Notes: generated by a model from the letters alone, not told the origin. Shown: positions 1 to 6,361, counted from the stretch's first letter. The stretch: 8,746 bases of DNA from JBOGHU01 sp050742255 (GCA_050742255.1 JBOGHU010000014.1:1-8746), one strand, 5' to 3'. Numbers and translations: made by a program.

Positions 1-2
1 CC

Positions 3-212
3 CGAGACACCGGCTCTTCGACCAAGCCACTCCCGAACCCGACGCAAGGCTACGACCAGCACGCCGCCGCGTCGCACGTCATCAGCGGCGACCTCGACGA
101 GATCGCGAAGAACTGCTTGACAAACAAAGAGGAGTCGATCGGTGACAGCGCCTACGTCCTCGATCCGAGCAGACTGGTCGTGACCGACGCGCTCAGGGGG
201 TGCGACCAATGA
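3..212 (+). CDS. 3' end of an unrecognised gene (partial)
   Basis: The reading frame is open from the left edge to a TGA at 210-212, giving about 69 C-terminal residues that end in ALRGCDQ. The peptide is polar, with no membrane segment; it has Cys in KNCLTN and in the last five residues, and a stretch reading SAYVLDPSRLVVTDAL. I do not recognise the family. The base composition is somewhat less GC-rich than the rest of the window, and the codon choices look like real coding sequence rather than a shadow of the opposite strand. The last 20 bases overlap tail-to-tail with the end of the minus-strand DinB-like gene, so the two genes converge with no room for a terminator between them. The start lies outside the window. 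Confidence 0.5.
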   Translation, partial: RDTGSSTKPLPNPTQGYDQHAAASHVISGDLDEIAKNCLTNKEESIGDSAYVLDPSRLVVTDALRGCDQ

Positions 213-741
213 ACGCCAACAGCTTCGTCTGCACGTCGGCGCCGTCGGGCACATCGCGCGGCCCGTAGTGGCCGCTCTGGCGCAGCGCGTCGTCCATCGG
301 CAGCATGCCCTCGAGCATCTCCGCGCACTTGTCGGCGTCCAGAGTCTCGTCCTGTCCGGTGGCCCGGGCGAGGTCCCAGCGGTGAAGGAACACGTCGCCG
401 GTGTAGATCATGTCGATGACCTGCCGGAGCGACATCGTGCCGAGGTGCGGGAACTCGTACTCGCGCTCGGCGGTGGCCGGCTCATCGAGCAGTGCCTGCA
501 CGGCGTCGGTCTGGGTGTGCCAGGCGCCGACGGGGTCGTCGTCGACCGACGGGCCCGCAGGCAGGGTGATCCCGGTCGAGCCCTGGAGGAATGCGGGGAA
601 CCACTCGACGAGGTGACGGACCACGTCGCGGGCGACCCAGCCCTTTGGCGGCGCGGGCTGGTCCCATGCCGCCGGGGCAGTCGCCTCGACCGTCGCGGTG
701 AACTCCTTGGCGATCCGGCGGTGCTCCTCGGCGCTGCCCAT
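193..741 (-). CDS. DinB/MDMPI-like (TIGR03086-type) metal-binding protein
   Basis: A 182-residue protein of the actinobacterial branch of the DinB / mycothiol-dependent maleylpyruvate isomerase N-terminal superfamily, a four-helix fold that binds a metal through histidines. The sequence shows the usual landmarks: a helix with VVRHLVEW (His43), and later TGDVFLHRWDLARATGQD (Asp116, His120), the standard second metal-binding helix and signature. Members are cytosolic and mostly of unknown reaction; some are thiol transferases using mycothiol. I chose the ATG at 741 because it overlaps the upstream SRPBCC stop by one base (TGATG), which is translational coupling; a longer frame to 816 adds only Arg-rich out-of-frame sequence from the upstream gene. 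It is the last gene of the ArsR-SRPBCC-DinB operon. The substrate is unknown. Confidence 0.85.
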   Translation of the reverse strand: MGSAEEHRRIAKEFTATVEATAPAAWDQPAPPKGWVARDVVRHLVEWFPAFLQGSTGITLPAGPSVDDDPVGAWHTQTDAVQALLDEPATAEREYEFPHLGTMSLRQVIDMIYTGDVFLHRWDLARATGQDETLDADKCAEMLEGMLPMDDALRQSGHYGPRDVPDGADVQTKLLAFIGRTP

Positions 742-1228
742 CAGAGCTCTCCGACGAGGGCGTCGAGCTTGGCGTACCCCTCCTCGACCCCGGTCTCCAT
801 GCCGCTGGCCAGCCACTGGTCGCGGTCCTCGAAGCTGTCGACGAGCGACTGGGCGTGCAGCCGGGTGCGGCCGTCACCGAGCTCCTCGAACCACAGGGTC
901 TCAAGGGCGACGCCGTCGGGCTGACCGTCAAAGGTGAACGTCGGACGATTCGATCCTCTCCCACTTCGTGGAAGTGGAAGCAACCGTGGAACCCGTATTC
1001 CTCGCCATCGCGCCCGGCGACATAGCGCCAGCGCCCGCCCGTGGTGGCGTCCCAGTCGAGGATCTTGGTCTCCATCCCCTTTGGGCCGACCCATCGGGCA
1101 AACACCGCGGGATCGGTGTGAGCCCGCATCAGCTGCATCGGTGTGGCGTCGAAGTCACGGGTGATGCGGATGATGGGCACGGTCGAGTCGGCTTCGATCG
1201 AGGCCTGGTACCGGCTGCCGGTGGTCAT
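741..1228 (-). pseudogene. SRPBCC / AHSA1 family protein, frameshifted
   Basis: Residues 1 to about 95 (starting MTTGSRYQAS, with FARWVGPKGM and GGRWRYV) and the remainder (TFTFDGQPDG, ALETLWFEEL, then the C-terminal helix ending DALVGEL) are both good matches to the START-like SRPBCC/AHSA1 fold, a hydrophobic ligand cavity closed by a long C-terminal helix. They lie in different frames. The break is at about 941-944, where the minus strand reads GTCCGACG and the family sequence would need GTCCGGACG, so one G is missing. Restoring it gives about 162 residues, the normal family length. The ATG at 1228 overlaps the ArsR stop as ATGA. Proteins of this type beside an ArsR repressor and a DinB-like protein form a common actinobacterial set; their ligands are mostly unknown. 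Both halves look undamaged otherwise, so a sequencing error is as likely as a true mutation. Confidence 0.85.
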
Positions 1229-1620
1229 GACGCTGCTCCTCGCTGTGGACGTTCGCTCTCGGTGGGTTGCTCGTCGCCCCGCATCTCGGCGAGGACGGCG
1301 TCCAGGCGCTCGTAGCGCTCCTGGGCCTGTTGGCGGTACCGCTCGATCCATCTCGTCATCAGGTCGAAGACCTCCGCCTCCAGATGACACGGCCGCCTCT
1401 GGGCGTCGCGGCGCTGGCTCACCAACCCGGCGTCGCTGAGCACCTTGATGTGCTTGGACACCGCCTGGATGGAGACGTCGTAGGGCTCGGCCAGCTCCCC
1501 GACGGTGGCATCTCGGCCGGCGAGACGGGCCAGGATGTCGCGCCTGGTCGGATCGGCGAGCGCGGCGAAGACTCGAGACAGCCGATCGTCTCCCACCGAC
1601 GGCCTATTCAACCGGGTCAT
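1225..1620 (-). CDS. ArsR-type winged-helix transcriptional repressor
   Basis: A 131-residue regulator. Residues 14-33 (LSRVFAALADPTRRDILARL) are the hallmark opening helix pair of ArsR proteins. Residues 38-62 hold the helix-turn-helix, with recognition helix VSIQAVSKHIKVL, and residues 63-82 form the wing (LSDAGLVSQRRDAQRRPCHLE). A charged C-terminal helix (about 84-113) should form the dimer. The only Cys is at 78, so there is no metal-binding Cys pair; this is the non-metal ArsR type usually found with SRPBCC and DinB genes. It probably represses its own operon, since two dyads sit in and next to the promoter. The ATG at 1620 lies 8 bases after the -10 box, implying a leaderless mRNA. The stop overlaps the SRPBCC start by 4 bases. 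Confidence 0.93.
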   Translation of the reverse strand: MTRLNRPSVGDDRLSRVFAALADPTRRDILARLAGRDATVGELAEPYDVSIQAVSKHIKVLSDAGLVSQRRDAQRRPCHLEAEVFDLMTRWIERYRQQAQERYERLDAVLAEMRGDEQPTESERPQRGAAS

Positions 1621-1626
1621 TGAATA
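1605..1626. promoter_or_regulatory. Operator-like dyad over the ArsR start codon
   Basis: A perfect inverted repeat, TATTCAA, 8 bases, TTGAATA. It covers the start codon and the predicted transcription start, a usual place for an autoregulatory ArsR operator. Its left arm shares TCAACC (1608-1613) with the second dyad at 1654-1669. Binding by this ArsR is inferred. Confidence 0.55.
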
Positions 1627-1628
1627 CG

Positions 1629-1657
1629 ACCATACGCCGGTGTCCCTTCCTTGTCAA
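1629..1657 (-). promoter_or_regulatory. Promoter of the ArsR-SRPBCC-DinB operon, probably leaderless
   Basis: On the minus strand a consensus -35 TTGACA (1657-1652) is followed by a 17-base spacer and a -10 TATGGT (1634-1629). The ArsR ATG begins 8 bases after the -10, where the transcript itself should start, and there is no Shine-Dalgarno sequence. This fits a leaderless mRNA, common in actinobacteria. Confidence 0.75.
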
Positions 1658-1669
1658 CCGTCTGGTTGA
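1654..1669. promoter_or_regulatory. Operator-like dyad overlapping the -35 box
   Basis: A perfect inverted repeat, TCAACC, 4 bases, GGTTGA, which overlaps the -35 TTGACA of the ArsR promoter. The TCAACC half also occurs at 1608-1613, so the repressor may bind both sites. This is inferred from position and repetition only. Confidence 0.5.
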
Positions 1670-1861
1670 GGCAGTGCGGCAAGCGACGCGAACCGATTCC
1701 GCGAGCGGGTCGGCCTGGGCCCGGCAATCGGTCGCGGCAGAACGGCGCACCTCACCGTCGATCCGGCGCGAGTGCGTGCCGCGCCGGCTGGTTGGGACGC
1801 GTCGGTGTCGATCTCGGTCAGCCGGCGCGGATCGCTGAAGATATCGGTGCAGGGGCTGCCG
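1670..1861. other. Stretch without a recognisable gene
   Basis: Between the ArsR promoter and the end of the truncated glycosyltransferase fragment I see no frame with family features. Frames that cross it are Arg/Pro/Ser-rich and look like chance openings in GC-rich DNA. It may contain a join between unrelated sequences (see the finding at 1862-1900). Confidence 0.5.
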
Positions 1862-2035
1862 TTAGACTCCTGTCCGAAAGGAGCCTAGGCTGTCCCGACG
1901 ATCGCGTGTGGCCACCACGACCGTGGTGCGAAGGTCGGGCTCCTCCCACCCCGCTTGGCGCGCGCAAACGCCGCTCACGCCAGCCTGGCGCCCGGCACCG
2001 CCCGCCTCCTCGCCGTGCGTCACGACGGCCCTCAC
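1862..2035 (-). pseudogene. Probable N-terminal fragment of a second GT2 glycosyltransferase
   Basis: Directly after the epimerase stop (2 bases later, possible GTG at 2035) a frame of 57 codons ends at TAA 1864-1862. Near its end it reads LRTTVVVATRDRRDSL, which has the pattern of the first beta strand and following loop of GT2 glycosyltransferases and resembles the AVVIITQDRRQGL of the glycosyltransferase at 4235. The family pattern stops after RRDSL (about 1890), and a few residues later the frame closes; no DNGS or DxD motif follows in any frame. I read it as the stub of a glycosyltransferase cut at about 1890. The evidence is a short motif only, so chance is possible. Confidence 0.35.
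1864..1886. repeat. Imperfect hairpin at the end of the epimerase block
   Basis: AGACTCCT, 7 bases, AGGAGCCT pairs at 7 of 8 positions. It lies at the stop codon of the truncated glycosyltransferase fragment. There is no T-run on either strand, so it is a weak terminator candidate at best. Confidence 0.3.
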
Positions 2036-2037
2036 CG

Positions 2038-3084
2038 TCACGGGCTTCGTTCGCCCACGCCCGTGGAAACCTCGTGCCGTCCTCTGGCGCTGTCGGGCGC
2101 CAGAGGCGGCGTCGGTTCGCCGGCCCCTCGGGAGAGCCCCTCGAGCATCTCCCTGATCGCCTCGACGCCGAGACCCGCGGCGCCCAGCCCAGCTCGCTCC
2201 GGGCCCTGGTCGTGTCGAGCAGCGGCAGCTCGAGGACCAGGTCGAGCAAGGTGGGGTCAGCGGGGACGAGGTGGAGGTGCCACGCGCCGGCGAGGGCCCC
2301 CCGCACGAGGCGACGAGGCACGGTGACAGCGCGGCCGCCGAGGACCTGGGCCAGGACGCGTGCGTCGATGACGGGATCGGCGGCGATGTTGAACGCGCCC
2401 GCCACGTCGCGGTGCAGGCCGAGCTGGTAGGCAGCGGCGTCGTCGTCGCTGTGGAGGGCCTGGAAGCGGAGCCCGGGGGGGTGGGGCACCAGCGGCAGCC
2501 GCCCGGGACGGACCAGGAGGCGGGGGAGGAGGGGGCCGGCGAAGAGGCGGCGCTGCTCGGCGGCCGAGGACCGCTTGAAGATGAACCCCGGGCGGAACCG
2601 CACGACGCGAACGTCGGGGTGACGGGACTCGAAGGCGTCGAGCACCCGCTCCACGTACGCCTTCTCGCGGCCATAGGCAGCGGTCGGCATGCTGTGCGTG
2701 GGCCAGCTCTCATCGACGGGGCGGTCGTCGGACGCGGGCGAATAGGCACCCACCGACGACCCGTAGACCAGCGTGCCGACCCCCGGCGGCAGCAGCCGCC
2801 TCGAAGACCCGGATGCTGCCTTCGACGTTGCCGCGCCAGGTGACGAGCGGGGTGTGGGTGGGCTGGAACAGCCACGCCAGGTGGACCACCGCGTCGGCGC
2901 CCCGGAAGTGGGTGGCGAGGTCGTCGGATGCGACATCGGCGGCGACCCAGCGGGTCTTGGCGGGCCGGCGCTCCGGCAGCCGGCGGGCCATCCCCACCAC
3001 CTCGGCCACGCGGTGGTCGGCGGCGAGGGCGTCGACCATGCTCGTCCCGACGTTGCCGGTAGCGCCTACCACCACGACCCGCAC
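2038..3084 (-). pseudogene. Extended-SDR NAD-dependent epimerase/dehydratase, two frameshifts
   Basis: The start is a GTG at 3084, two bases after the hemerythrin stop. Residues 2-14 read RVVVVGATGNVGT, the glycine-rich NAD(P) loop of a Rossmann fold, followed by ADVAS and GADAVVHLAW, both typical of the family. After about 100 residues the frame shifts at 2780-2784, where a run of five C on the plus strand is one too many. The next frame gives TLVYGSSVGAYSP, then AAYGREKAYVERVLDAF with the catalytic YxxxK, then VRFRPGFIF, HSDDDAAAYQLGL and FNIAADPVIDARVLAQVLG. A second shift at about 2165-2170 (one base missing) leads to EAIREMLEGLSRGAG and the TGA at 2040-2038. Corrected, the protein has about 348 residues, normal for atypical extended SDRs. 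Next to a GT2 gene it probably alters a nucleotide sugar or lipid-linked sugar; the substrate is unknown. Confidence 0.85.
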
Positions 3085-3086
3085 AG

Positions 3087-3676
3087 TCAGCTGCCGACCT
3101 TCCCATTGGCCGCACGGATGGCGTCGCGCGCCCGGTCCACGACGGCGACGGCGGGGCCCACGGCGAGGTTGCCCGCCGCCGAGGTGGGGCCGTGCGGGTG
3201 GGGGTGCGTCGGCGCAGCCGACTCGGCCGCTCGGTACACGGGGGCGAGCTGCACCAGGCGATCGCCGCCGACCGCCTGGTCGATACGGGGGTGCTCGTCC
3301 TCCTCCTCCGCCTCGGCGTGCTCGTAGACCTCCTCGCGGAGCTCCTCGAGCTGTGCGTCGAACCGCTCGTGGCCGACGCCGAGTCTCTCGAGCTCGGAGA
3401 GCACGCTCTCTCCCTTCGACTCCTCCTCTAGCCTCTCCTCGACCACGCTGTCGGCACCCGTGGCCGACTTGGCGAGGGGGTGCACCACCTCTTGCTCGGC
3501 CGTCTCGTGCACGAGGAGCTTGCGGGCCCGGTGGCGGAATGCCTCGTCCTTCTGCTCCTCGCCCCTGGCCGACTGCGCCTCCGAGAACACAGCTCCTTGA
3601 TCTCGGCATGGTCGCGGAGGACCACCGCGAGCAGGTCGTCGGGGCGCTGCTGCGCCTTCCGGAGATCGTCCTGGGC
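3087..3676 (-). pseudogene. Hemerythrin-domain protein, own start lost and one frameshift
   Basis: The product is a hemerythrin/HHE cation-binding protein, a four-helix bundle binding a di-iron site. The ligand motifs are visible: DHAEIKEL (first helix), then HETAEQEVVHP, then HERFD and EHAEAEEEDEHP. The tail APTHPHPHGPTSAAGN and AVVDRARDAIR is the C-terminal extension seen in many actinobacterial members. The N-terminal part (AQDDLRKAQQRPDDLLAVVL) is in a different frame; the break is at about 3586-3590, where two extra or one missing base separates KEL from FSEAQ. No start codon precedes AQDDL: the frame runs directly into the glycosyltransferase. Without the shift the length would be near the usual 190-200 residues. 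The stop at 3087 is two bases before the epimerase GTG. Members are linked to oxygen, NO or iron handling; no specific role can be read here. Confidence 0.8.
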
Positions 3677-3679
3677 GGG

Positions 3680-4235
3680 GCGGCGGCGAACGACCGATGC
3701 CCCGGCCAGGAAGCTGCCGAGCCGGGGCCCCGGCAGGTCGCCCCGGGGGAGCGGGGAGCACCGCAGCTCCCGACGATCGGGTCCTCCCGGCCCCCCGGCT
3801 CGACGAGTATGCGGCCCGTCACCACCGCGATCCCGGGCCACCGGTCGAGCACGTCGGCGGCGCCCGCCAGGCTTCCCGGTTCCCACCACGTGTCGTCGTC
3901 GCAGAAGGCGACGTAGGGCGTGTCGATCTCGGCCATGGCCAAGTTCCGCCCCGCCGCCCCAGGTTGCGGCCCGGCTCGAGCACCTCCACCTCCGGGAAGG
4001 CGGCGCCCACGGCGGCGGCGGTACCGTCGCCGGACCCGTTGTCGACCACCAGCACGCGTGGTCGCTCGGGAAGCTCGGCGAGCCGCCCGAGCGTGTGAGG
4101 CAGGCCCTGGCGGCGGTCCTGCGTGATGATCACCACGGCGACGCGGCCGTCGGCGCCGCCGGGGTGCCCTGCCGCTCTGTGCGCGCGGGGCCCGGCCACT
4201 GGTCCACCAGTGACCGGGCCAGTCATGGGTGTCAT
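3680..4235 (-). pseudogene. GT2 family glycosyltransferase, frameshifted and C-terminally truncated
   Basis: From the ATG at 4235 (a second ATG is at 4226) the product reads VAVVIITQDRRQGL, then VLVVDNGSGDGT (nucleotide-sugar binding), and RNLG. One base is missing in a C run at 3957-3960. In the next frame come GRNLAMAEIDTPYVAFCDDDTWW (Asp triad as the metal-binding DxD), DVLDRWPGIAVVTGRILVEP and EDPIV. A second base is missing near 3769-3771, and the third frame continues ELRCSPLPRGDLPGPRLGSF and LAGASVVRR. Here, at about residue 185, the glycosyltransferase ends; normally 90-120 more residues follow (acceptor site and C-terminal helices). They are found nowhere in the window; hemerythrin sequence follows in the same frame. 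Sugar donor and acceptor are unknown. The gene begins 47 bases after the Rieske-protein stop, so it is probably co-transcribed. Confidence 0.8.
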
Positions 4236-4282
4236 GGGGGGACGAGCGCACCACAACGGGGCGTGGCGCGGCCGATCGCCCC

Positions 4283-6022
4283 TCACGCCCCCTCGTAGAG
4301 GGCCTCACCCCGGCGCAGCCGGGTGGCGATGCGAACCACCTGGGCCAGCTCCCGGCGGGTGGGGGAGTGGGCGGCGAGGAAACGGGCGCAACCAGCCAGG
4401 ACCAGGGCGCCCTCCTCCGAGCCCGGCGGCCAGGCGTGGAACTGGCGCACCGCCGCCTCGTAGGTCTGGAACCAGTGGAAGCCGGCGTCCTCGGCCACCA
4501 GGGCGGCCCCGAGGGCGGCGACCAGACGGCGGGGGTCGCCCCCAGCCTGGAGGTACCCGTAGGCGATGGCCCCGGCCTCGTCCACCCGGCCCTGCTCGTC
4601 CCAGCACGCCCCGAGGTCGCCCAGCTCGCCGGCCCCGGCCGTGGGCAGGCGGGCAGGGGGCACGTTGAGGAACCGGTCCAGGAAGACCTTCATCGCCCCC
4701 TGGAACACGCCCCGGAGGAGCTCGGGGGTGGGCGCCCGCACCAGGGCCTGGTGCAGGGCGTTGGCGGCGGTGAAGCCGTGGTGCACCACGTTCCAGTCGG
4801 TGTGGTCGTTCTGGACGTGGAACCGGGTGATGCGCAGGACGGCGGCGTAGGCCACCGCCCGCCCCAGCTGCTCGGCGGTGGCGCCCGCCGCGATGGCGCC
4901 GCAGACCGCCTCGATGACCGCCACCGGGTCGTCGGCCAGGACGGCCCACCCCAGCCCGGCCACGTCGTCGAAGTGGCCTCGCCGCCGCTCGCCTGCGCCC
5001 AGCAGGGCCGGGAGGTCGGAGTTCGCCCCCTCGATGAGCGCCACCAGGTCGTGGGGATGGCGCCAGCTCCCGATCTCCTCGGAGCGGCTGGCCCTCGCCG
5101 TCTGGGCCACCACCGTGGTCAGCACCTGGGCGGCGCGGGGGTCACCCAGCAGCTCCACCGCCTCGAAGGCCTTGTTGGTGAAGTCGAGGGTGTGGCCGCC
5201 GTCGAGGAAGACGTGGTCGGTGGCGGCGGCGGTGGTCATGGCGGCCAGCTGGGACCGGGGGAGCCCCAGGTCGACGGCGGTGCGCAGGGCCCGCTCGGCC
5301 CCGTCGCCCGAGCGCGACTCGATGAAGCGGCGGTACCACACCGCCAGCCGCTCGGCCGACACCCCGTGGGACCCGAGCGGGGTCAGGGGGAAGCGGGGCG
5401 GGTGGCCGCGGGTGTCGCGGGACACGAAGGCCAGGCCCTGCACCAGGGCCAGAGGCCGGTCGGCAGGCTCGAGGTGGGGGAGCGCGTTGGCCATGGCCAC
5501 GAGGACGGTGAGCCCGGCCCCCCACCCCTCCGCCCGGTAGCGGGTGCCGAAGTCGACGCCCTCGGCGACCACGTCCTCGACGGACGCGCCGGCCTCCAAG
5601 AGCCCCAGGGTGGCCTTGGCGATGACCAGGGTGAGGCCTGCCTCCAGCCCCTCGACCAGGCGCCGGCGGTGGTGCTCGGTCCCAGCGTCGTCGGGCTCGA
5701 CCACGATGGCCACCTGGCCGTCGACGATCTCCACCGGATAGGCCCGGACGTCGTCGGCGAAGGGCGTGAACGTGCTGCCCGAGGACAGGTCGAAGCGGGC
5801 GTGGTGCCAGTGGCAGGTGAGCACACCCTTCTCCACCGTGCCGCGGTGCAGGGGGAAGCCGAGGTGGGGGCAACGGTCGTCGACGGCGTAGGCCCGGCCT
5901 TCGTGCCAGAAGACGCACACCGGCTGGGTGCCGGCCTTGCCGGTCACGCAACCCTCGGCCCGCAGCTCCTCCACGCTGCCCACGGTCACCCGGACGGCGT
6001 CACCCCGCTCACCCCCGCTCAC
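4283..6022 (-). CDS. Rieske [2Fe-2S] domain fused to a large His-rich helical domain
   Basis: Numbering from the GTG at 6022 (579 residues). Residues 12-110 form a Rieske domain: VTVGSVEEL, a VCVFWHEGRAYAVDDRCPH segment, and the cluster motif C51-P-H53, 16 residues, C70-H-W-H73, which is complete and should bind a [2Fe-2S] cluster. Residues 115-579 are a mostly alpha-helical region with no family I can name with certainty. It has conserved-looking His/Asp groups: RGHPPRFPLT, TDHVFLDGGHTLDF, WRHPHDLV, and QNDHTDWNVVHHGFTAANALHQA (about 404-426). No signal peptide or membrane segment is seen, so it is probably cytosolic. A redox enzyme in which the Rieske centre feeds a metal or flavin site is plausible, but the reaction is unknown. 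The start is uncertain: TTG 6094 gives 24 extra Arg-rich residues, GTG 5989 a shorter form. The long frame is fully intact, unlike its downstream neighbours. Confidence 0.8.
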   Translation of the reverse strand: MSGGERGDAVRVTVGSVEELRAEGCVTGKAGTQPVCVFWHEGRAYAVDDRCPHLGFPLHRGTVEKGVLTCHWHHARFDLSSGSTFTPFADDVRAYPVEIVDGQVAIVVEPDDAGTEHHRRRLVEGLEAGLTLVIAKATLGLLEAGASVEDVVAEGVDFGTRYRAEGWGAGLTVLVAMANALPHLEPADRPLALVQGLAFVSRDTRGHPPRFPLTPLGSHGVSAERLAVWYRRFIESRSGDGAERALRTAVDLGLPRSQLAAMTTAAATDHVFLDGGHTLDFTNKAFEAVELLGDPRAAQVLTTVVAQTARASRSEEIGSWRHPHDLVALIEGANSDLPALLGAGERRRGHFDDVAGLGWAVLADDPVAVIEAVCGAIAAGATAEQLGRAVAYAAVLRITRFHVQNDHTDWNVVHHGFTAANALHQALVRAPTPELLRGVFQGAMKVFLDRFLNVPPARLPTAGAGELGDLGACWDEQGRVDEAGAIAYGYLQAGGDPRRLVAALGAALVAEDAGFHWFQTYEAAVRQFHAWPPGSEEGALVLAGCARFLAAHSPTRRELAQVVRIATRLRRGEALYEGA

Positions 6023-6085
6023 CCCGTCGTCGGCCCGGGCTGTCTCCCGCCGCCGCCGCCGTGCCGGCTGGCGTCGAACCTTCAC

Positions 6086-6103
6086 CGGGTACAACCGTAC
6101 CCG
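6086..6103. promoter_or_regulatory. Perfect dyad upstream of the Rieske gene
   Basis: CGGGTAC, 4 bases, GTACCCG: seven-base perfect arms. It lies 64 bases upstream of the GTG chosen for the Rieske gene, or over the alternative TTG start at 6094. It could be an operator for an unidentified regulator. If it is functional, the TTG start is less likely to be real. Confidence 0.4.
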
Positions 6104-6289
6104 TCACGCCGTGCATGCGGATGAGCATCCACGTGCGGCCGGAGACGACGGACCTCGGCCTGCGGATCGACTGCGGTGCGGTGGGGTGAGGTGCGGTGAG
6201 CAGGGCCGGGGGAGGGCTGGGCACATCTCCTGGCCGGGCCCGGGCGAGGCGGCCGGGCGAGGGCGAGGAAGGGCTATTGACTTGCTGCT

Positions 6290-6317
6290 ACTTTACATAA
6301 GAGGCATTATCGGCGTT
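6290..6317 (-). other. dif: dif-like Xer recombination site
   Basis: On the minus strand the 28 bases split as arm AACGCCGATAA (6317-6307), centre TGCCTC, arm TTATGTAAAGT (6300-6290). This is the 11-6-11 plan of chromosomal dif sites bound by XerC and XerD. The TTATGTAAAGT arm matches the XerD arm of B. subtilis dif as I recall it at 10 of 11 positions and that of E. coli dif at 9 of 11; the other arm ends in the expected ATAA. It lies between genes, in an AT-rich island in very GC-rich DNA, 45 bases past the Clp-N stop. dif sites lie near the replication terminus and resolve chromosome dimers; plasmid or element-borne Xer sites look alike. Confidence 0.65.
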
Positions 6318-6361
6318 GCGGGCGCTCGCCGGGCCGCCTAAGAATCCGAGGCCGGGCGGGC

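Larger units (their letters stand above)
6023..6361. other. Intergenic region between the Rieske and Clp-N genes
   Basis: About 340 bases with no supported gene. It holds a perfect dyad (6086-6103), a nine-base direct repeat GGTGCGGTG (6175-6183 and 6190-6198), and a short AT-rich island at 6272-6312 containing a dif-like site. No clear promoter for the Rieske gene was found in it. Confidence 0.6.

Noticed and set aside
1864..1886. Hairpin as an intrinsic terminator of the epimerase operon
   Set aside because: The stem has a mismatch and a seven-base loop and no T-run follows on either strand.
1877..2156. Plus-strand AAAGGAG followed by an open frame starting near 1908
   Set aside because: The Shine-Dalgarno-like sequence is more than 20 bases from the first GTG, and the product is Arg/Pro/Ser-rich, antisense to the epimerase end.
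2813..3916. A 367-codon plus-strand open frame
   Set aside because: The product is low-complexity Arg/Pro/Ser; it is opposite the epimerase, hemerythrin and glycosyltransferase genes, whose motifs are clear on the minus strand.
2710..4308. A 532-codon minus-strand frame that could be read as one giant protein
   Set aside because: It contains real pieces of the glycosyltransferase and the epimerase joined by out-of-frame Arg-rich sequence. It results from the frameshifts and is not one gene.
4229..6124. A 631-codon plus-strand open frame
   Set aside because: It lies exactly opposite the Rieske-fusion gene. Its product has the Gly/Val/His/Arg-rich composition of an antisense shadow in GC-rich DNA, while the minus strand shows a complete Rieske motif.
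6277..6305. TTGACT as a plus-strand -35 box
   Set aside because: No -10-like sequence lies 16-18 bases downstream and no plus-strand gene follows. The island is better explained by the dif-like site.
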